64,000 bases of DNA, from NCBI RefSeq assembly GCF_039655865.1, contig NZ_JBBYXL010000002.1, forward strand, positions 434,001 to 498,000, read 5' to 3'. Below the pieces are notes generated by a model. It was not told the origin of the DNA. It made no database searches and saw only the letters and a program-made list of their open reading frames with translations. The stretch is from Prosthecobacter sp. SYSU 5D2 (lineage in GTDB: Bacteria > Verrucomicrobiota > Verrucomicrobiia > Verrucomicrobiales > Verrucomicrobiaceae). The position numbers and the translations under genes were made by a program. Shown here one piece after another: positions 1 through 8,180 of the stretch. Position 1 is the first letter of the stretch, and each line of letters starts with the position of its first letter.

Positions 1-1
1 C

Positions 2-706
2 GGTACCCAGCGCGAGGAGCTGGACGCCATCGGCCATGACAAGTTTGCCGACATGCTCAAGGAGCAGGGCATCAGCTTTGGCGGCAGCACCCGTTACGAT
101 CTGGGGCCTTTTGGCCTGACGGAAGAGATTGCCGTGGTCAAAAAATTCGGCGGCTCCTTCATCGTCACCGGCGGCAAGGGCGACTTCAAAGTCACCCCGG
201 AGCAGCTTCGCAAAAACGTGAAGGACTTCGTGGAAAAGATGAAACCCCACGCCGCCCTGGCTGCGGAAAACGGTGTGGAGATCGGCATCGAGAACCACAT
301 CAACAACATCATTGATACGCCGGACTCCCTGCGCTGGCTGGCCGATGACATCCGCGACATGCCAGGCATCGGCATTGCCCTGGCCCCGTACCATCTGCCG
401 CAGGACCCGGCTCTGCTGGCCGGCCTGATCCGCCACATTGACAAAAAAATGACACTCTTTTATGCCTGGGAGCACGGCATGGGCTGCATGAAACCCATGC
501 CCAAAGAAGAGGAGCTTCAGCAGATGCCCGGTCGCGGGCCGCTGGACTGGAAACCGCTGCTCCAGGCCCTGCGCGAAACCAACTTCACCGGCCCCACCGA
601 GATCTTCATGCACCCCACCCCACGCGGCATCCCCATCCTGCCCACCGCCGCTGAAACCACCGCCGAAATCGTCCGCGCCAAAAACCACCTCGACAGCCTC
701 ATCTAA
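2..706 (+). CDS. sugar phosphate isomerase/epimerase family protein, 5' truncated
   Basis: The frame is open from base 2, so the gene begins before the window; about 234 residues are present. The sequence has the alternating strand/helix pattern of AP-endonuclease-2-type TIM barrels, with the usual metal-site surroundings: GIENH for an acidic strand end, an HxP-like stretch near the middle, and EIFMHP near the C-terminus. Family members isomerise or epimerise sugars, or act on related polyols; the substrate cannot be read from the sequence. The gene ends at TAA and is followed by an AT-rich repeat region before the DJ-1 gene. Family assignment is fairly secure, exact function is not. Confidence 0.75.
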   Translation, partial: GTQREELDAIGHDKFADMLKEQGISFGGSTRYDLGPFGLTEEIAVVKKFGGSFIVTGGKGDFKVTPEQLRKNVKDFVEKMKPHAALAAENGVEIGIENHINNIIDTPDSLRWLADDIRDMPGIGIALAPYHLPQDPALLAGLIRHIDKKMTLFYAWEHGMGCMKPMPKEEELQQMPGRGPLDWKPLLQALRETNFTGPTEIFMHPTPRGIPILPTAAETTAEIVRAKNHLDSLI

Positions 707-713
707 AACTCGA

Positions 714-813
714 TTAACAAGATTTAATCCAAGGAATCAAACTTCCCCTACTGAAATCTTGTTAATCCTGAAATCGTGTTAATCCTGTAAAAAAAAGAAT
801 CTCCACCAGCCCC
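714..813. repeat. inverted arrays of ~9-base AAT-CCTGTT units
   Basis: The whole gap between the isomerase and DJ-1 genes is filled by short units such as GATTAACAA on the left and AATCCTGTT on the right, repeated at about 9-base spacing (one unit is 8). Left and right parts are approximately complementary, so the region could form a hairpin. Related arrays lie at 11495-11531 and 24901-24978. Confidence 0.7.
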
Positions 814-816
814 CTT

Positions 817-1392
817 ATGCCCGAAGCCAAAGTACTCCTCATCGTCGGTGACGCCACCGAGACCGTTGACACCCTGTATCCCTTTTTCCGTCTGATCGAA
901 GGCGGTTATACTCCGGTCGTCGCCGCGCCGGAAAAACGGAAGTACCAGATGGTGCTGCATGAAATCAAGCCCGGCTGGACCATCACCAAGGAGTGGGAAG
1001 GCTACAGCATTGATGCCGACATCGCCTTCAAGGACATCAACCCGGAAGAATACGTGGGCATCTTTTTCAGCGGTGGCCGCGCCCCGGAATACATCCGTGA
1101 AGATGCCGACCTGCTGCGCATCACGAAGTGGTTTTGGGAGCAGAAAAAACCCTGCGCCAGCGTCTGCCACGGCGTGGAGATCCCGGCCCGCGCCGATATC
1201 GTCAAAGGCCTGCGCATGGCCACCGTGGCCAAGTGCAAGTTCGACCTGGAAATCTGTGGCGGCATCTACGTGAACGAGCCCTGCGTTATTGACCAGCACA
1301 TGTACTCCGGCCGCACCTATCATGACAGCGGCCATTTCATCGGCCCCTGGATCAAAGCTCTGGATGCCGAGCGCGCCAAGATGGGAGTCTAA
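817..1392 (+). CDS. DJ-1/PfpI family protein
   Basis: This 191-residue protein has the DJ-1/PfpI (class I glutamine amidotransferase-like) fold. The nucleophile elbow ASVCHG places the reactive cysteine at residue 117, followed by His118 as in PfpI-like proteins, and the early FSGGRAPE segment supplies the family's acidic/glycine-rich loop. Members include cysteine peptidases, chaperones, deglycases and isonitrile hydratases, so the activity stays open. Length is normal for a single domain with no signal peptide, so it is probably cytoplasmic. The ATG at 817 directly follows a nonamer repeat. The stop at 1392 lies four bases before a heptamer repeat array. Confidence 0.85.
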   Translation: MPEAKVLLIVGDATETVDTLYPFFRLIEGGYTPVVAAPEKRKYQMVLHEIKPGWTITKEWEGYSIDADIAFKDINPEEYVGIFFSGGRAPEYIREDADLLRITKWFWEQKKPCASVCHGVEIPARADIVKGLRMATVAKCKFDLEICGGIYVNEPCVIDQHMYSGRTYHDSGHFIGPWIKALDAERAKMGV

Positions 1393-1395
1393 GAA

Positions 1396-1521
1396 ATGAC
1401 GAATGACGAATGACGAATGATGAATGACGAATTCAATCCGAATGATTAAGCCCACCCCTTCTCATCTCGACGTCCGTTCCATGCCTGCCATTCGTCATTC
1501 TGCATTCGTCATTCGTCATTT
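1396..1521. repeat. facing heptamer arrays (GACGAAT / ATTCGTC)
   Basis: Five tandem units of GACGAAT (one reads GATGAAT) run from 1396 to 1433. The reverse-complement array ATTCGTC lies at 1490-1520, separated by about 56 bases. The two arrays could pair into a long stem. The right array is inside the cytochrome c reading frame. Bases 1491-1520 are an exact 30-base inverted match to 11428-11457, and about 25 bases match 39393-39418. Confidence 0.85.
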
Positions 1522-3619
1522 GTTTTTTGCTTTCGCCCTGCTGCATCTGGCCTCTTCCCCTTCATCCGCCCACCCTCTCCAGGCGGAGCCGATCAACCAC
1601 GCGTACGTCTTTCCCTTCGACCAGTATAATCTGCCGGAGGATCCCGATGAGCACGTGGTGGAAGGTGGATATCTTTTGTTAGGCGAGCTGAACTGCACGG
1701 CCTGCCATGCGCCGCCCCAGTCCTGGGCGGAGAGGCTGGCGGCCAAACCGGGGCCGAACCTGGCCGGTGTGGGCTCACGGCTGGATGCGGACACGCTCTG
1801 GCTCATGATCCGCAGTCCTCAGCATCGCAAAAAGGGCACCCAGATGCCCGGCCTGTTTGCCGGGGAGGAAGGCGATGCAGAGAAGGTAGAAGCGTTGACG
1901 GAATATCTGGGCAGCTTGAAACAGGAGGTGAAGAAAATGCCCGCCGGAGACATCGCGCGCGGCAAGGAGCTTTATCATAAAGTCGGCTGTGTGGCCTGTC
2001 ATGAGCCCGCCACCGACTACCGCCCGGCCAAGGCCGCCGCGGATGCGGAGATTGAGAAACCCGGCCTTGGCTCCGTGCCCATCGCTTTGGCCGATGCTTA
2101 TGACGTGAATGCGCTGGCGCAGTTCCTCCAGGATCCGCTTTCCCACCGGCCTTCCGGTCGCATGCCGGACATGCGCCTGAGCGCCCAGGAGGCGGCGGAC
2201 ATAGCCGCGTATCTGCACATCGGCCGGGAGGCGGAATTGGCCACGGAACGGGCCGCGCTGAAGATCCCCGCCCAGGGCATCGAGAAGGGCCGGGAGGTCT
2301 TCGCCCAGATGAACTGCGCCGCCTGCCACACGCTGCCAGCCCCAGCGGATGCGCCGTCCGGAGTGGTCCCGGCGAAAGCTGCCAAGACCCTCGTTTCCCT
2401 GAATCCAGCCGTGGGCTGCCTGGCTGAAACGCAGCCCAGCGGCATCCCGCGCTACGACCTGAATGACCTGCAAAAACGGGCCATCCGCCTGGCGCTTGCC
2501 GCCATCCAGAAACAGGATGCGCCGAAGCAGACGCCGGAGCAAAAGGTGGACTGGCAGATGACGCGCCTCAATTGTTATTCCTGCCATGACCGCGATGGCA
2601 AGGGCGGGCCGGAAGATCCCCGCGCGCAGTATTTCACCTCCAACGATGGCAGTGCTGAATCCCTCGGCGAGTTGGCTCACCTCCCACCGAATCTGGACAA
2701 CGTCGGCCGCAAACTCACGGCCAACTGGCTGCGCAAAGTGCTGTATGGCAAAGGCGGCAGCGTGCGCCCTTACATGGATACCCGCATGCCGAATTTTGGC
2801 CGCGCACAAACGGAGATGCTCGTCGGCCTGCTGCCGAAGGCGGATAAACGCGAGACACCGATGGAGATTGATGTCAGCGGTCTGGGCAAACATCACCGGG
2901 CGGAAATTGGCCGCCAGCTCATGGGCTCCACCGGCCTGGCCTGCATCGCCTGTCATGGCTTAAAAGATCGCAAGTCCCTCGGACCTCCAGTCATCCGCCT
3001 GGATCACACCGTGGCGCGCTTGCAGCCGGAGTATTTCAAAGAGCTGCTTCTCAATCCCCAGGCCACCCAGCAGGGCACCATGATGCCACCGATGTTCATG
3101 GGCCGGAAGAAGGCGGACCAGGAGATCGAATCCCTGTGGACCTACCTCAAGGAACTGGAAGGCCAGCCGCTACCGGAAGGGTTGCTGTCCACAGAGGACT
3201 TCGAGCTGAAACCGGAGAAGGAAAAGCGTCCCATCATCTTCCGCAGCTTCATTGAAGGGGCCGGTAGCCATGCCATCGCCGTCGGTTTTCCTGAAGGAGT
3301 TCACGCCACCTTTGACGCCGCCCAGGTGCGTTTCACCCAGGTCTGGCGTGGCCGCTTCCTGGATGCGATGAGCAACTGGCAGAGCCGCGAGATGCTGCCT
3401 ATCAAACCCCTTGGCACCGACCTCAAGGAGCTGCCGCCGGCCACAGGCGAACGGGTGTTTTCCGGCTACCGTCTGGACAAGGCGGGCGTGCCCACCTTCC
3501 TGTATCAGCAGGACGGAAAGGCTGTGGAGGAAACCCTGCGTCCGGCGAAGGACGGCAAGAACTTTGAACGCGAAATGAAGATGAACGGTGAGATCACCAA
3601 GGAGGTCCTGTCATGGTAA
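1481..3619 (+). CDS. secreted multi-haem cytochrome c (five CXXCH)
   Basis: With the ATG at 1481 the product is 712 residues, with a hydrophobic N-terminal segment (LFFAFALLHLASS) as Sec signal. In-frame ATGs at 1424 and 1442 exist, but they would put about 20 polar residues ahead of the signal. Five c-type haem motifs are visible: CTACH (near residue 72), CVACH, CAACH, CYSCH and CIACH. The C-terminal 200 residues lack haem motifs. Proteins of this build are common in Planctomycetes and Verrucomicrobia as periplasmic electron acceptors for sugar or alcohol oxidation. The next gene overlaps the stop codon and encodes a beta-propeller, so the two are probably translationally coupled partners. 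Part of the signal peptide (IRHSAFVIRH) is encoded by the heptamer repeat, which is odd. Confidence 0.85.
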   Translation: MPAIRHSAFVIRHLFFAFALLHLASSPSSAHPLQAEPINHAYVFPFDQYNLPEDPDEHVVEGGYLLLGELNCTACHAPPQSWAERLAAKPGPNLAGVGSRLDADTLWLMIRSPQHRKKGTQMPGLFAGEEGDAEKVEALTEYLGSLKQEVKKMPAGDIARGKELYHKVGCVACHEPATDYRPAKAAADAEIEKPGLGSVPIALADAYDVNALAQFLQDPLSHRPSGRMPDMRLSAQEAADIAAYLHIGREAELATERAALKIPAQGIEKGREVFAQMNCAACHTLPAPADAPSGVVPAKAAKTLVSLNPAVGCLAETQPSGIPRYDLNDLQKRAIRLALAAIQKQDAPKQTPEQKVDWQMTRLNCYSCHDRDGKGGPEDPRAQYFTSNDGSAESLGELAHLPPNLDNVGRKLTANWLRKVLYGKGGSVRPYMDTRMPNFGRAQTEMLVGLLPKADKRETPMEIDVSGLGKHHRAEIGRQLMGSTGLACIACHGLKDRKSLGPPVIRLDHTVARLQPEYFKELLLNPQATQQGTMMPPMFMGRKKADQEIESLWTYLKELEGQPLPEGLLSTEDFELKPEKEKRPIIFRSFIEGAGSHAIAVGFPEGVHATFDAAQVRFTQVWRGRFLDAMSNWQSREMLPIKPLGTDLKELPPATGERVFSGYRLDKAGVPTFLYQQDGKAVEETLRPAKDGKNFEREMKMNGEITKEVLSW

Positions 3620-5112
3620 TGCCCACTGTCCGCCAGATGCTGAAGATTTCATTGGCTGCTGTGTTGGCTGTGTCCGCCGCCAGCGCGCAGGAGACGAATC
3701 CCTACTATCGCACCGTGACCTATGCGGTGCCGAAAGGCCTGAACTTGGAGGTCAGTGGCATGGCGGTATTGCCAGATGGCAAGCTGGCCGTTTCCATCCG
3801 TCGCGGGGAAGTATGGATCATTCAGAATCCACAAGCCGAACCCGCCACAGTGGCCGGTCTGGGGTATAAGCTCTTCGCCTCCGGCATGCATGAAGTTCTC
3901 GGTCTGGCCTACCACGAAGGCGACCTTTACGTTACCCAGCGGTCTGAAGTCACCCGCCTGCGGGATACCGATAAGGATGGCACGGCGGATGAATACCTCA
4001 CCGTCGGCCAGGGCTGGGGCGTCTCCGGCGCTTACCATGAGTATGCCTATGGCCCTGTGTTTGACCGCGAAGGCAACATGCACAACACCCTCAATGCCTC
4101 CATGGGTAAAAAATGGCCTGGAGCAGGTGAGGAGGCCAAGCACACGCTTTGGCGCGGATGGTCAGTGATGACGCCTAAGGGCAGCAGCAAGGCCAGCGGA
4201 TTCAGCGCCGGTTTCCGTAGCCCCAGCGGCCTTGGTTTGAATGCCGAAGGAGACATCTTCGCCACCGACCAGCAGGGCAACTGGATGCCCACCAACCCGC
4301 TCGTTCATGTGCGCGAAGGCGCCTACTTCAGCCATGCCGATTCCCTGGTGGACATGAAGCACCCGGATTCCCCCATCCCGGCCCCGGAGGGCAAGCAGCC
4401 CGATGGCATCACGGTGGCTGAGGCCATGAAGCAACTTCCCCATTATTCGCCGCCGGCGGTGTGGTTTCCGTATGTGAAATTTGGCCAGAGTCCCACGGGC
4501 CTGCGCTGCGACCTGACCGGCGGCAAATTTGGCCCTTTTGAGAAACAGCTTTTCGTCGGTGAATTCGTCCTTTCTGGAGTGAACCGCGTCTTTTTGGAAA
4601 AGGTGGGTGGCGAATATCAGGGAGCCTGTTTTCCCTTCGTCAGCGGATTGCAGAGCGCCGTCCTGGCGGTGAACTTCCTGAAAGACGGCTCCATGGTCGT
4701 CGGCCAGTCCAACCGCGGCTGGAACAGTTATGGTAACCGCCCGTTTGGCATCCAGCGGCTGGTTCCCACGGGAAAAATACCGCTGGATGTGCAGAAGCTG
4801 GAGGCGCTGAAGGACGGCTTCCGTTTCACCTTCACCCGCCCGGTCAAGCCGGCCAAATGGGGGCAGACGAAGGCCCAGAGCTACACCTACCTCTTTACCG
4901 CCAAGTACGGCAGCGCGGAAACTGACACCGCCCCGCTCAAGCTCAGCGGCTGGCAGCTGTCCAAAGACGGGCTCTCTCTAACCGTCAAATGCGCCAACCT
5001 GCGCCCCGGATACGTGCATGAATTTGAGCTGCCGATGGTGAACGGGAAGGACGGATCGCCCCTTTGGCATCGCCTTTCAGCCTACACTTTGAACCGTATT
5101 CCGGAGAAGTGA
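3613..5112 (+). CDS. secreted beta-propeller, glucose/sorbosone dehydrogenase-like
   Basis: The 499-residue product has a signal peptide (LAAVLAVSAASAQ) and a propeller-like series of repeats, each with a Gly-Leu/Asp turn: VSGMAVLPDG, VLGLAYHEG, GPVFDREGNM, PSGLGLNAEGD, FLKDGSMVVG. This matches the glucose/sorbosone dehydrogenase-like propellers of Planctomycetes and Verrucomicrobia. A final domain of about 110 residues looks beta-rich and non-propeller. The first ATG (3613) overlaps the cytochrome stop by 7 bases; a second ATG at 3619 is equally possible. Overlap with a five-haem cytochrome suggests a periplasmic oxidation pair, with this subunit binding the substrate. PQQ dependence is not shown by the sequence. 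Confidence 0.75.
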   Translation: MVMPTVRQMLKISLAAVLAVSAASAQETNPYYRTVTYAVPKGLNLEVSGMAVLPDGKLAVSIRRGEVWIIQNPQAEPATVAGLGYKLFASGMHEVLGLAYHEGDLYVTQRSEVTRLRDTDKDGTADEYLTVGQGWGVSGAYHEYAYGPVFDREGNMHNTLNASMGKKWPGAGEEAKHTLWRGWSVMTPKGSSKASGFSAGFRSPSGLGLNAEGDIFATDQQGNWMPTNPLVHVREGAYFSHADSLVDMKHPDSPIPAPEGKQPDGITVAEAMKQLPHYSPPAVWFPYVKFGQSPTGLRCDLTGGKFGPFEKQLFVGEFVLSGVNRVFLEKVGGEYQGACFPFVSGLQSAVLAVNFLKDGSMVVGQSNRGWNSYGNRPFGIQRLVPTGKIPLDVQKLEALKDGFRFTFTRPVKPAKWGQTKAQSYTYLFTAKYGSAETDTAPLKLSGWQLSKDGLSLTVKCANLRPGYVHEFELPMVNGKDGSPLWHRLSAYTLNRIPEK

Positions 5113-5213
5113 AGATCTTCCAAGAGGAGTGCGATATGGGAATGTAAGCAATTTGTCAGGGATAGGTTTCGGATTGCGTGCGATTTTATAAATACTATAA
5201 TTTTTGCTCCTCC

Positions 5214-6632
5214 ATGTTCATCCGTCTTCTCTCCTGGTCCATCATTGCCGGTCTTGCCCTCGCAGGCGGCCTGATGGCCCATCGTGATGGCAAGTGGGTG
5301 GCGTGGAATCTTTGGTTTCAGGAATGGGTCAGCGGGACGGACCAAGCCGCCGCCAGCGTGCGCTTCCAGGTGGACCTGGTTGACCGCCTCAATTATGCCC
5401 GGATCGGAGCCAAGCTTCCTGTGCTGCGGGTGGATACGGAGCTGGAAAGATGGCTGCAAAGTGAATTTCCCACCATGGTGCTAGGGGATGTGAACAGCAT
5501 CACCCGGCGGGTGCAGGAGGCAGTGCCGCGTTACTTTCGGGTCTCGGTCTGCACGGCCAGCGGCCCCACTTTGGCTACGCTGCTGGACCAGTTTCATGAC
5601 TTTTGCCAACAGACCGGTCCTGAAATGACGCATCTGGCCTGTGCGGTGCGGCAGTCGCCTGGGGGCCTGGGGCATCACGCCCTGTTTGTGGTGGGGCAGC
5701 GGCTGGAGGATTTCAGCCCGGAAATCATTTCCAAAACGAAAGAGGAGGCTTTTTTCAGCACCTGCCTGCATTGTCAGCACCCGCACATCGTCCGCATTTC
5801 CCGGCAGCAGCACAGCCTGGGGCTGGAATGCCCGCAGTGCCGGCGCACGTATGCGGTGGTGGCGGCGGATGCGGCGGGAAAATACCGGTATGTGAACGAA
5901 TACCTCACCGGGTATGCGCCACCAGCGGCTTTTTCCAAAGACCATTCACGGGTGCATGAGCTGTTCACGATCTGGTCGGCGGTGCATGCCAACTGCGTTT
6001 ATACCAAAGATCCCGGCGCGGCAAAGGAGGCAACGGATTCTTGGCAGACGAGCTTGGAGACGCAGAGGATGGGGCAGGGGGACTGTGAGGATTCGGCGAT
6101 TTTTTTGTGTGACTGGCTGCTTTCGCGGGGGTTTCAGGCGCGGGTGGCGCTGGGGAGGTTTGGGGACATGGGGGGGCATGCCTGGGTGGTGGTGAAGCTG
6201 GATGACAAGGAGTATCTTTTGGAATCCACGGAGGGGCGGCCGGATCTGTCGAACCCGCCACTAGTGACCCGGGTGGGGAGCCGGTATGTGCCGGAAATCA
6301 TGTTTGACCGGTATTCCCTGTATGTGCGACACACGCCGGGGCAGGCGTGGAAGGGGGATTACTGGTCCGCAAAGGTGTGGACGAAGGTGGAGCCGCGCAC
6401 CCTGGAGGCGCGAATCCGGGCGTTCTCCTCCGCTGCTGACGGCAGCAGCGGGAGCCAAGGTGAAGCTTCGGATTCTTCTGTGCAGAGGGTGGCGCGGACC
6501 AGCCGTCCGAATCCGGCGGTGGCACCGTTCATGGAGCTGGAGGAGATCCCGAAAGATGCCTCCGTCTGGCAAATGCCTTTATCGCTTGGCCAAGGAAATT
6601 CTGATGGAGCGGGCGTGTCTGGCGGAGAATAA
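5214..6632 (+). CDS. transglutaminase-like protein with zinc ribbon and N-terminal membrane segment
   Basis: Starting at ATG 5214 gives 472 residues; the frame also opens at 5178, but the hydrophobic segment (LLSWSIIAGLALAGG) then begins late. Residues 52-80 (a short stretch with RLNYAR and LPVLRVD) weakly recall the N-terminal helix of CAP/SCP domains. A four-cysteine zinc ribbon follows (C184, C187, C206, C209). A transglutaminase/cysteine-protease-like core is clear: GDCEDSA with C291, GGHAW with H322, then YLLESTEG with an acidic residue about 15 later. The C-terminal tail is Ser/Gly rich. It is probably anchored and faces the periplasm; peptidase or cross-linking activity is inferred from the triad only. 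Confidence 0.7.
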   Translation: MFIRLLSWSIIAGLALAGGLMAHRDGKWVAWNLWFQEWVSGTDQAAASVRFQVDLVDRLNYARIGAKLPVLRVDTELERWLQSEFPTMVLGDVNSITRRVQEAVPRYFRVSVCTASGPTLATLLDQFHDFCQQTGPEMTHLACAVRQSPGGLGHHALFVVGQRLEDFSPEIISKTKEEAFFSTCLHCQHPHIVRISRQQHSLGLECPQCRRTYAVVAADAAGKYRYVNEYLTGYAPPAAFSKDHSRVHELFTIWSAVHANCVYTKDPGAAKEATDSWQTSLETQRMGQGDCEDSAIFLCDWLLSRGFQARVALGRFGDMGGHAWVVVKLDDKEYLLESTEGRPDLSNPPLVTRVGSRYVPEIMFDRYSLYVRHTPGQAWKGDYWSAKVWTKVEPRTLEARIRAFSSAADGSSGSQGEASDSSVQRVARTSRPNPAVAPFMELEEIPKDASVWQMPLSLGQGNSDGAGVSGGE

Positions 6633-6745
6633 GGGACATTGGCTCCCAGGAATCGCTTTCGATGCGTATTTTGCCTTGAGCGTTTGCACGCTTGCAGCTA
6701 ACTCGACAGAAGACATCGGCACTCGGGCGCGTATCTTCATTTGAG

Positions 6746-6763
6746 GCGGGCAGGAGTGCCCGC
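6746..6763. repeat. short dispersed hairpin GCGGGCAGGAGTGCCCGC
   Basis: A perfect 7-base stem with loop GGAG lies in the gap before citrate synthase. A closely related copy (GGGCAGGAGTGCCTGCC, with one G-T pair) lies at 8134-8152. Both sit in non-coding DNA, so this is a dispersed short repeat rather than a gene-specific terminator; no T tract follows either copy. Confidence 0.6.
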
Positions 6764-6854
6764 GCTCCTCCCGAAAACATGGGGATTCGGGCGCGCAGCC
6801 TCACTTCATTTCACTTCACTCCAATCGTAAACCCACTTATCTCACTAAAAAGCC

Positions 6855-7979
6855 ATGGCAGTCGTCTCCAAAGGTCTCGAAGGAATCGTCGCAGCAGAAA
6901 CCCGTCTCGGGGAAGTCAACGGTGCTGAAGGCATCCTCTATTACTGCGGATACGACATCAATGAACTGGCCGGCAAGGTCAGCTATGAGGAAGTGGTTTA
7001 CCTGCTGTTTTACCAGAAGCTGCCGAACCGGTCGGAACTGGACAAGCTGACCACGGCGCTGCGGGCCGAGCGTGAGCTTCCGCAGGGGGTCATTGACTAC
7101 CTGCTGGCGGCGCCGAAGAAGGCCAAGCCGATTGACATCATGCGTACGGCTGTCTCCATGCTGGGCAGCTATGAGATGAACCGTCACGATGTGAATGTGA
7201 GCGAGAATCTCGCCACGGCCATCCGCCTGGTTTCACAGATCGGCGTCATTGCCGCGTATTTCCACCGTGCCCGCACGGGCAAGTCCCTGCCGCCGGTCCG
7301 CAAGGATCTCAGCGAGGCCGCCCACTTCCTTTATCTGATGACCGGCGAGGTGCCGACCAAAGAGGCTGAAAAGACCCTGGATGTGGCCTATGTGCTGCAC
7401 GCTGAGCACGGCTTCAATGCCTCCACCTTCACCGCCCGCGTGGTGGCCTCCACGCTGAGCGACATGTATTCCGCCATCAGCGCCGCCATTGGCGCGCTGA
7501 AGGGTCCGCTTCACGGCGGTGCCAATGAAGGCGTCATTCACATGCTGGAAGAGATCGGCAGCCCGGACAAGGTGGATGCCTGGGTGGCCGACGCCCTGGC
7601 CCAGAAGAAGAAGATCATGGGCATCGGTCACCGCGTTTACAAAGTGCTGGATCCCCGCGCTCCGCATCTGCGTGAGATGGCCATCCAGCTCACCGCCCAG
7701 CTTGGCGAGGCCAAGTGGATCCAGATGTCCGAGCGCATCGCCGAGATCATGCGCGAGCAGAAGGGCCTGAATGCAAATGTGGATTTCTACAGCGCCACGG
7801 TTTATTACAGCCTCGACATCCCGACGGACCTCTTCACCCCCATCTTCGCCATCGCCCGCATGAGCGGCTGGACCGCCCACGTGCTGGAGCAGTGGAGCGA
7901 GAACCGCCTCTTCCGCCCGCTCAGCGAGTACGTCGGCCGGCCGTATGGCCAGAAGGTGCTGCCGATTGAGGAGCGATAA
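6855..7979 (+). CDS. gltA: citrate synthase (type II-like, short form)
   Basis: The 374-residue enzyme condenses acetyl-CoA with oxaloacetate at the entry of the TCA cycle. Family signatures are intact: the HAEHGFNAST helix with the first catalytic histidine region near residue 185, LHGGANE near 220, GHRVYKVLDPRA near 257 and the catalytic aspartate in NVDFYSA near 311. The length fits the short CitZ/2-methylcitrate-synthase-like branch rather than the long NADH-inhibited E. coli form, so 2-methylcitrate synthase activity cannot be excluded. The gene stands alone; upstream is a repeat-containing gap and downstream are decayed sequences. No clear Shine-Dalgarno precedes ATG 6855. Confidence 0.93.
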   Translation: MAVVSKGLEGIVAAETRLGEVNGAEGILYYCGYDINELAGKVSYEEVVYLLFYQKLPNRSELDKLTTALRAERELPQGVIDYLLAAPKKAKPIDIMRTAVSMLGSYEMNRHDVNVSENLATAIRLVSQIGVIAAYFHRARTGKSLPPVRKDLSEAAHFLYLMTGEVPTKEAEKTLDVAYVLHAEHGFNASTFTARVVASTLSDMYSAISAAIGALKGPLHGGANEGVIHMLEEIGSPDKVDAWVADALAQKKKIMGIGHRVYKVLDPRAPHLREMAIQLTAQLGEAKWIQMSERIAEIMREQKGLNANVDFYSATVYYSLDIPTDLFTPIFAIARMSGWTAHVLEQWSENRLFRPLSEYVGRPYGQKVLPIEER

Positions 7980-8180
7980 CAATGACCCCGCGAGGCGGGA
8001 CCGAATGCCGAATGATCCTGCATGTGGGGCCGATGATCTCGCGTGCAGGGTGATGAATGCCGAAGCTAGATTGAATGGCTCCGAATGCTGGCGATGAGCC
8101 GGAGTGGCTTGAGGACGTAGAGGTGAGAGGGGACGGGCAGGAGTGCCTGCCGTACTTTCTCGGCTCACGCTTCCCGCCTT
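7980..8180. other. non-coding gap with degenerate heptamer repeats
   Basis: No gene is visible here. The stretch carries degenerate units of the GAATGAC/CCGAATG type (for example two tandem CCGAATG near 8005-8016 and isolated GAATGC copies to 8090) and the second copy of the GGGCAGGAGTGCC hairpin at 8134-8152. It borders the broken end of the RhuM remnant. Confidence 0.5.

Noticed and set aside
1396-1521. Tandem heptamers as a CRISPR array
   Set aside because: Units are 7 bases with no spacers of 30-40 bases and no cas gene. Facing orientation of the arms is also unlike CRISPR.
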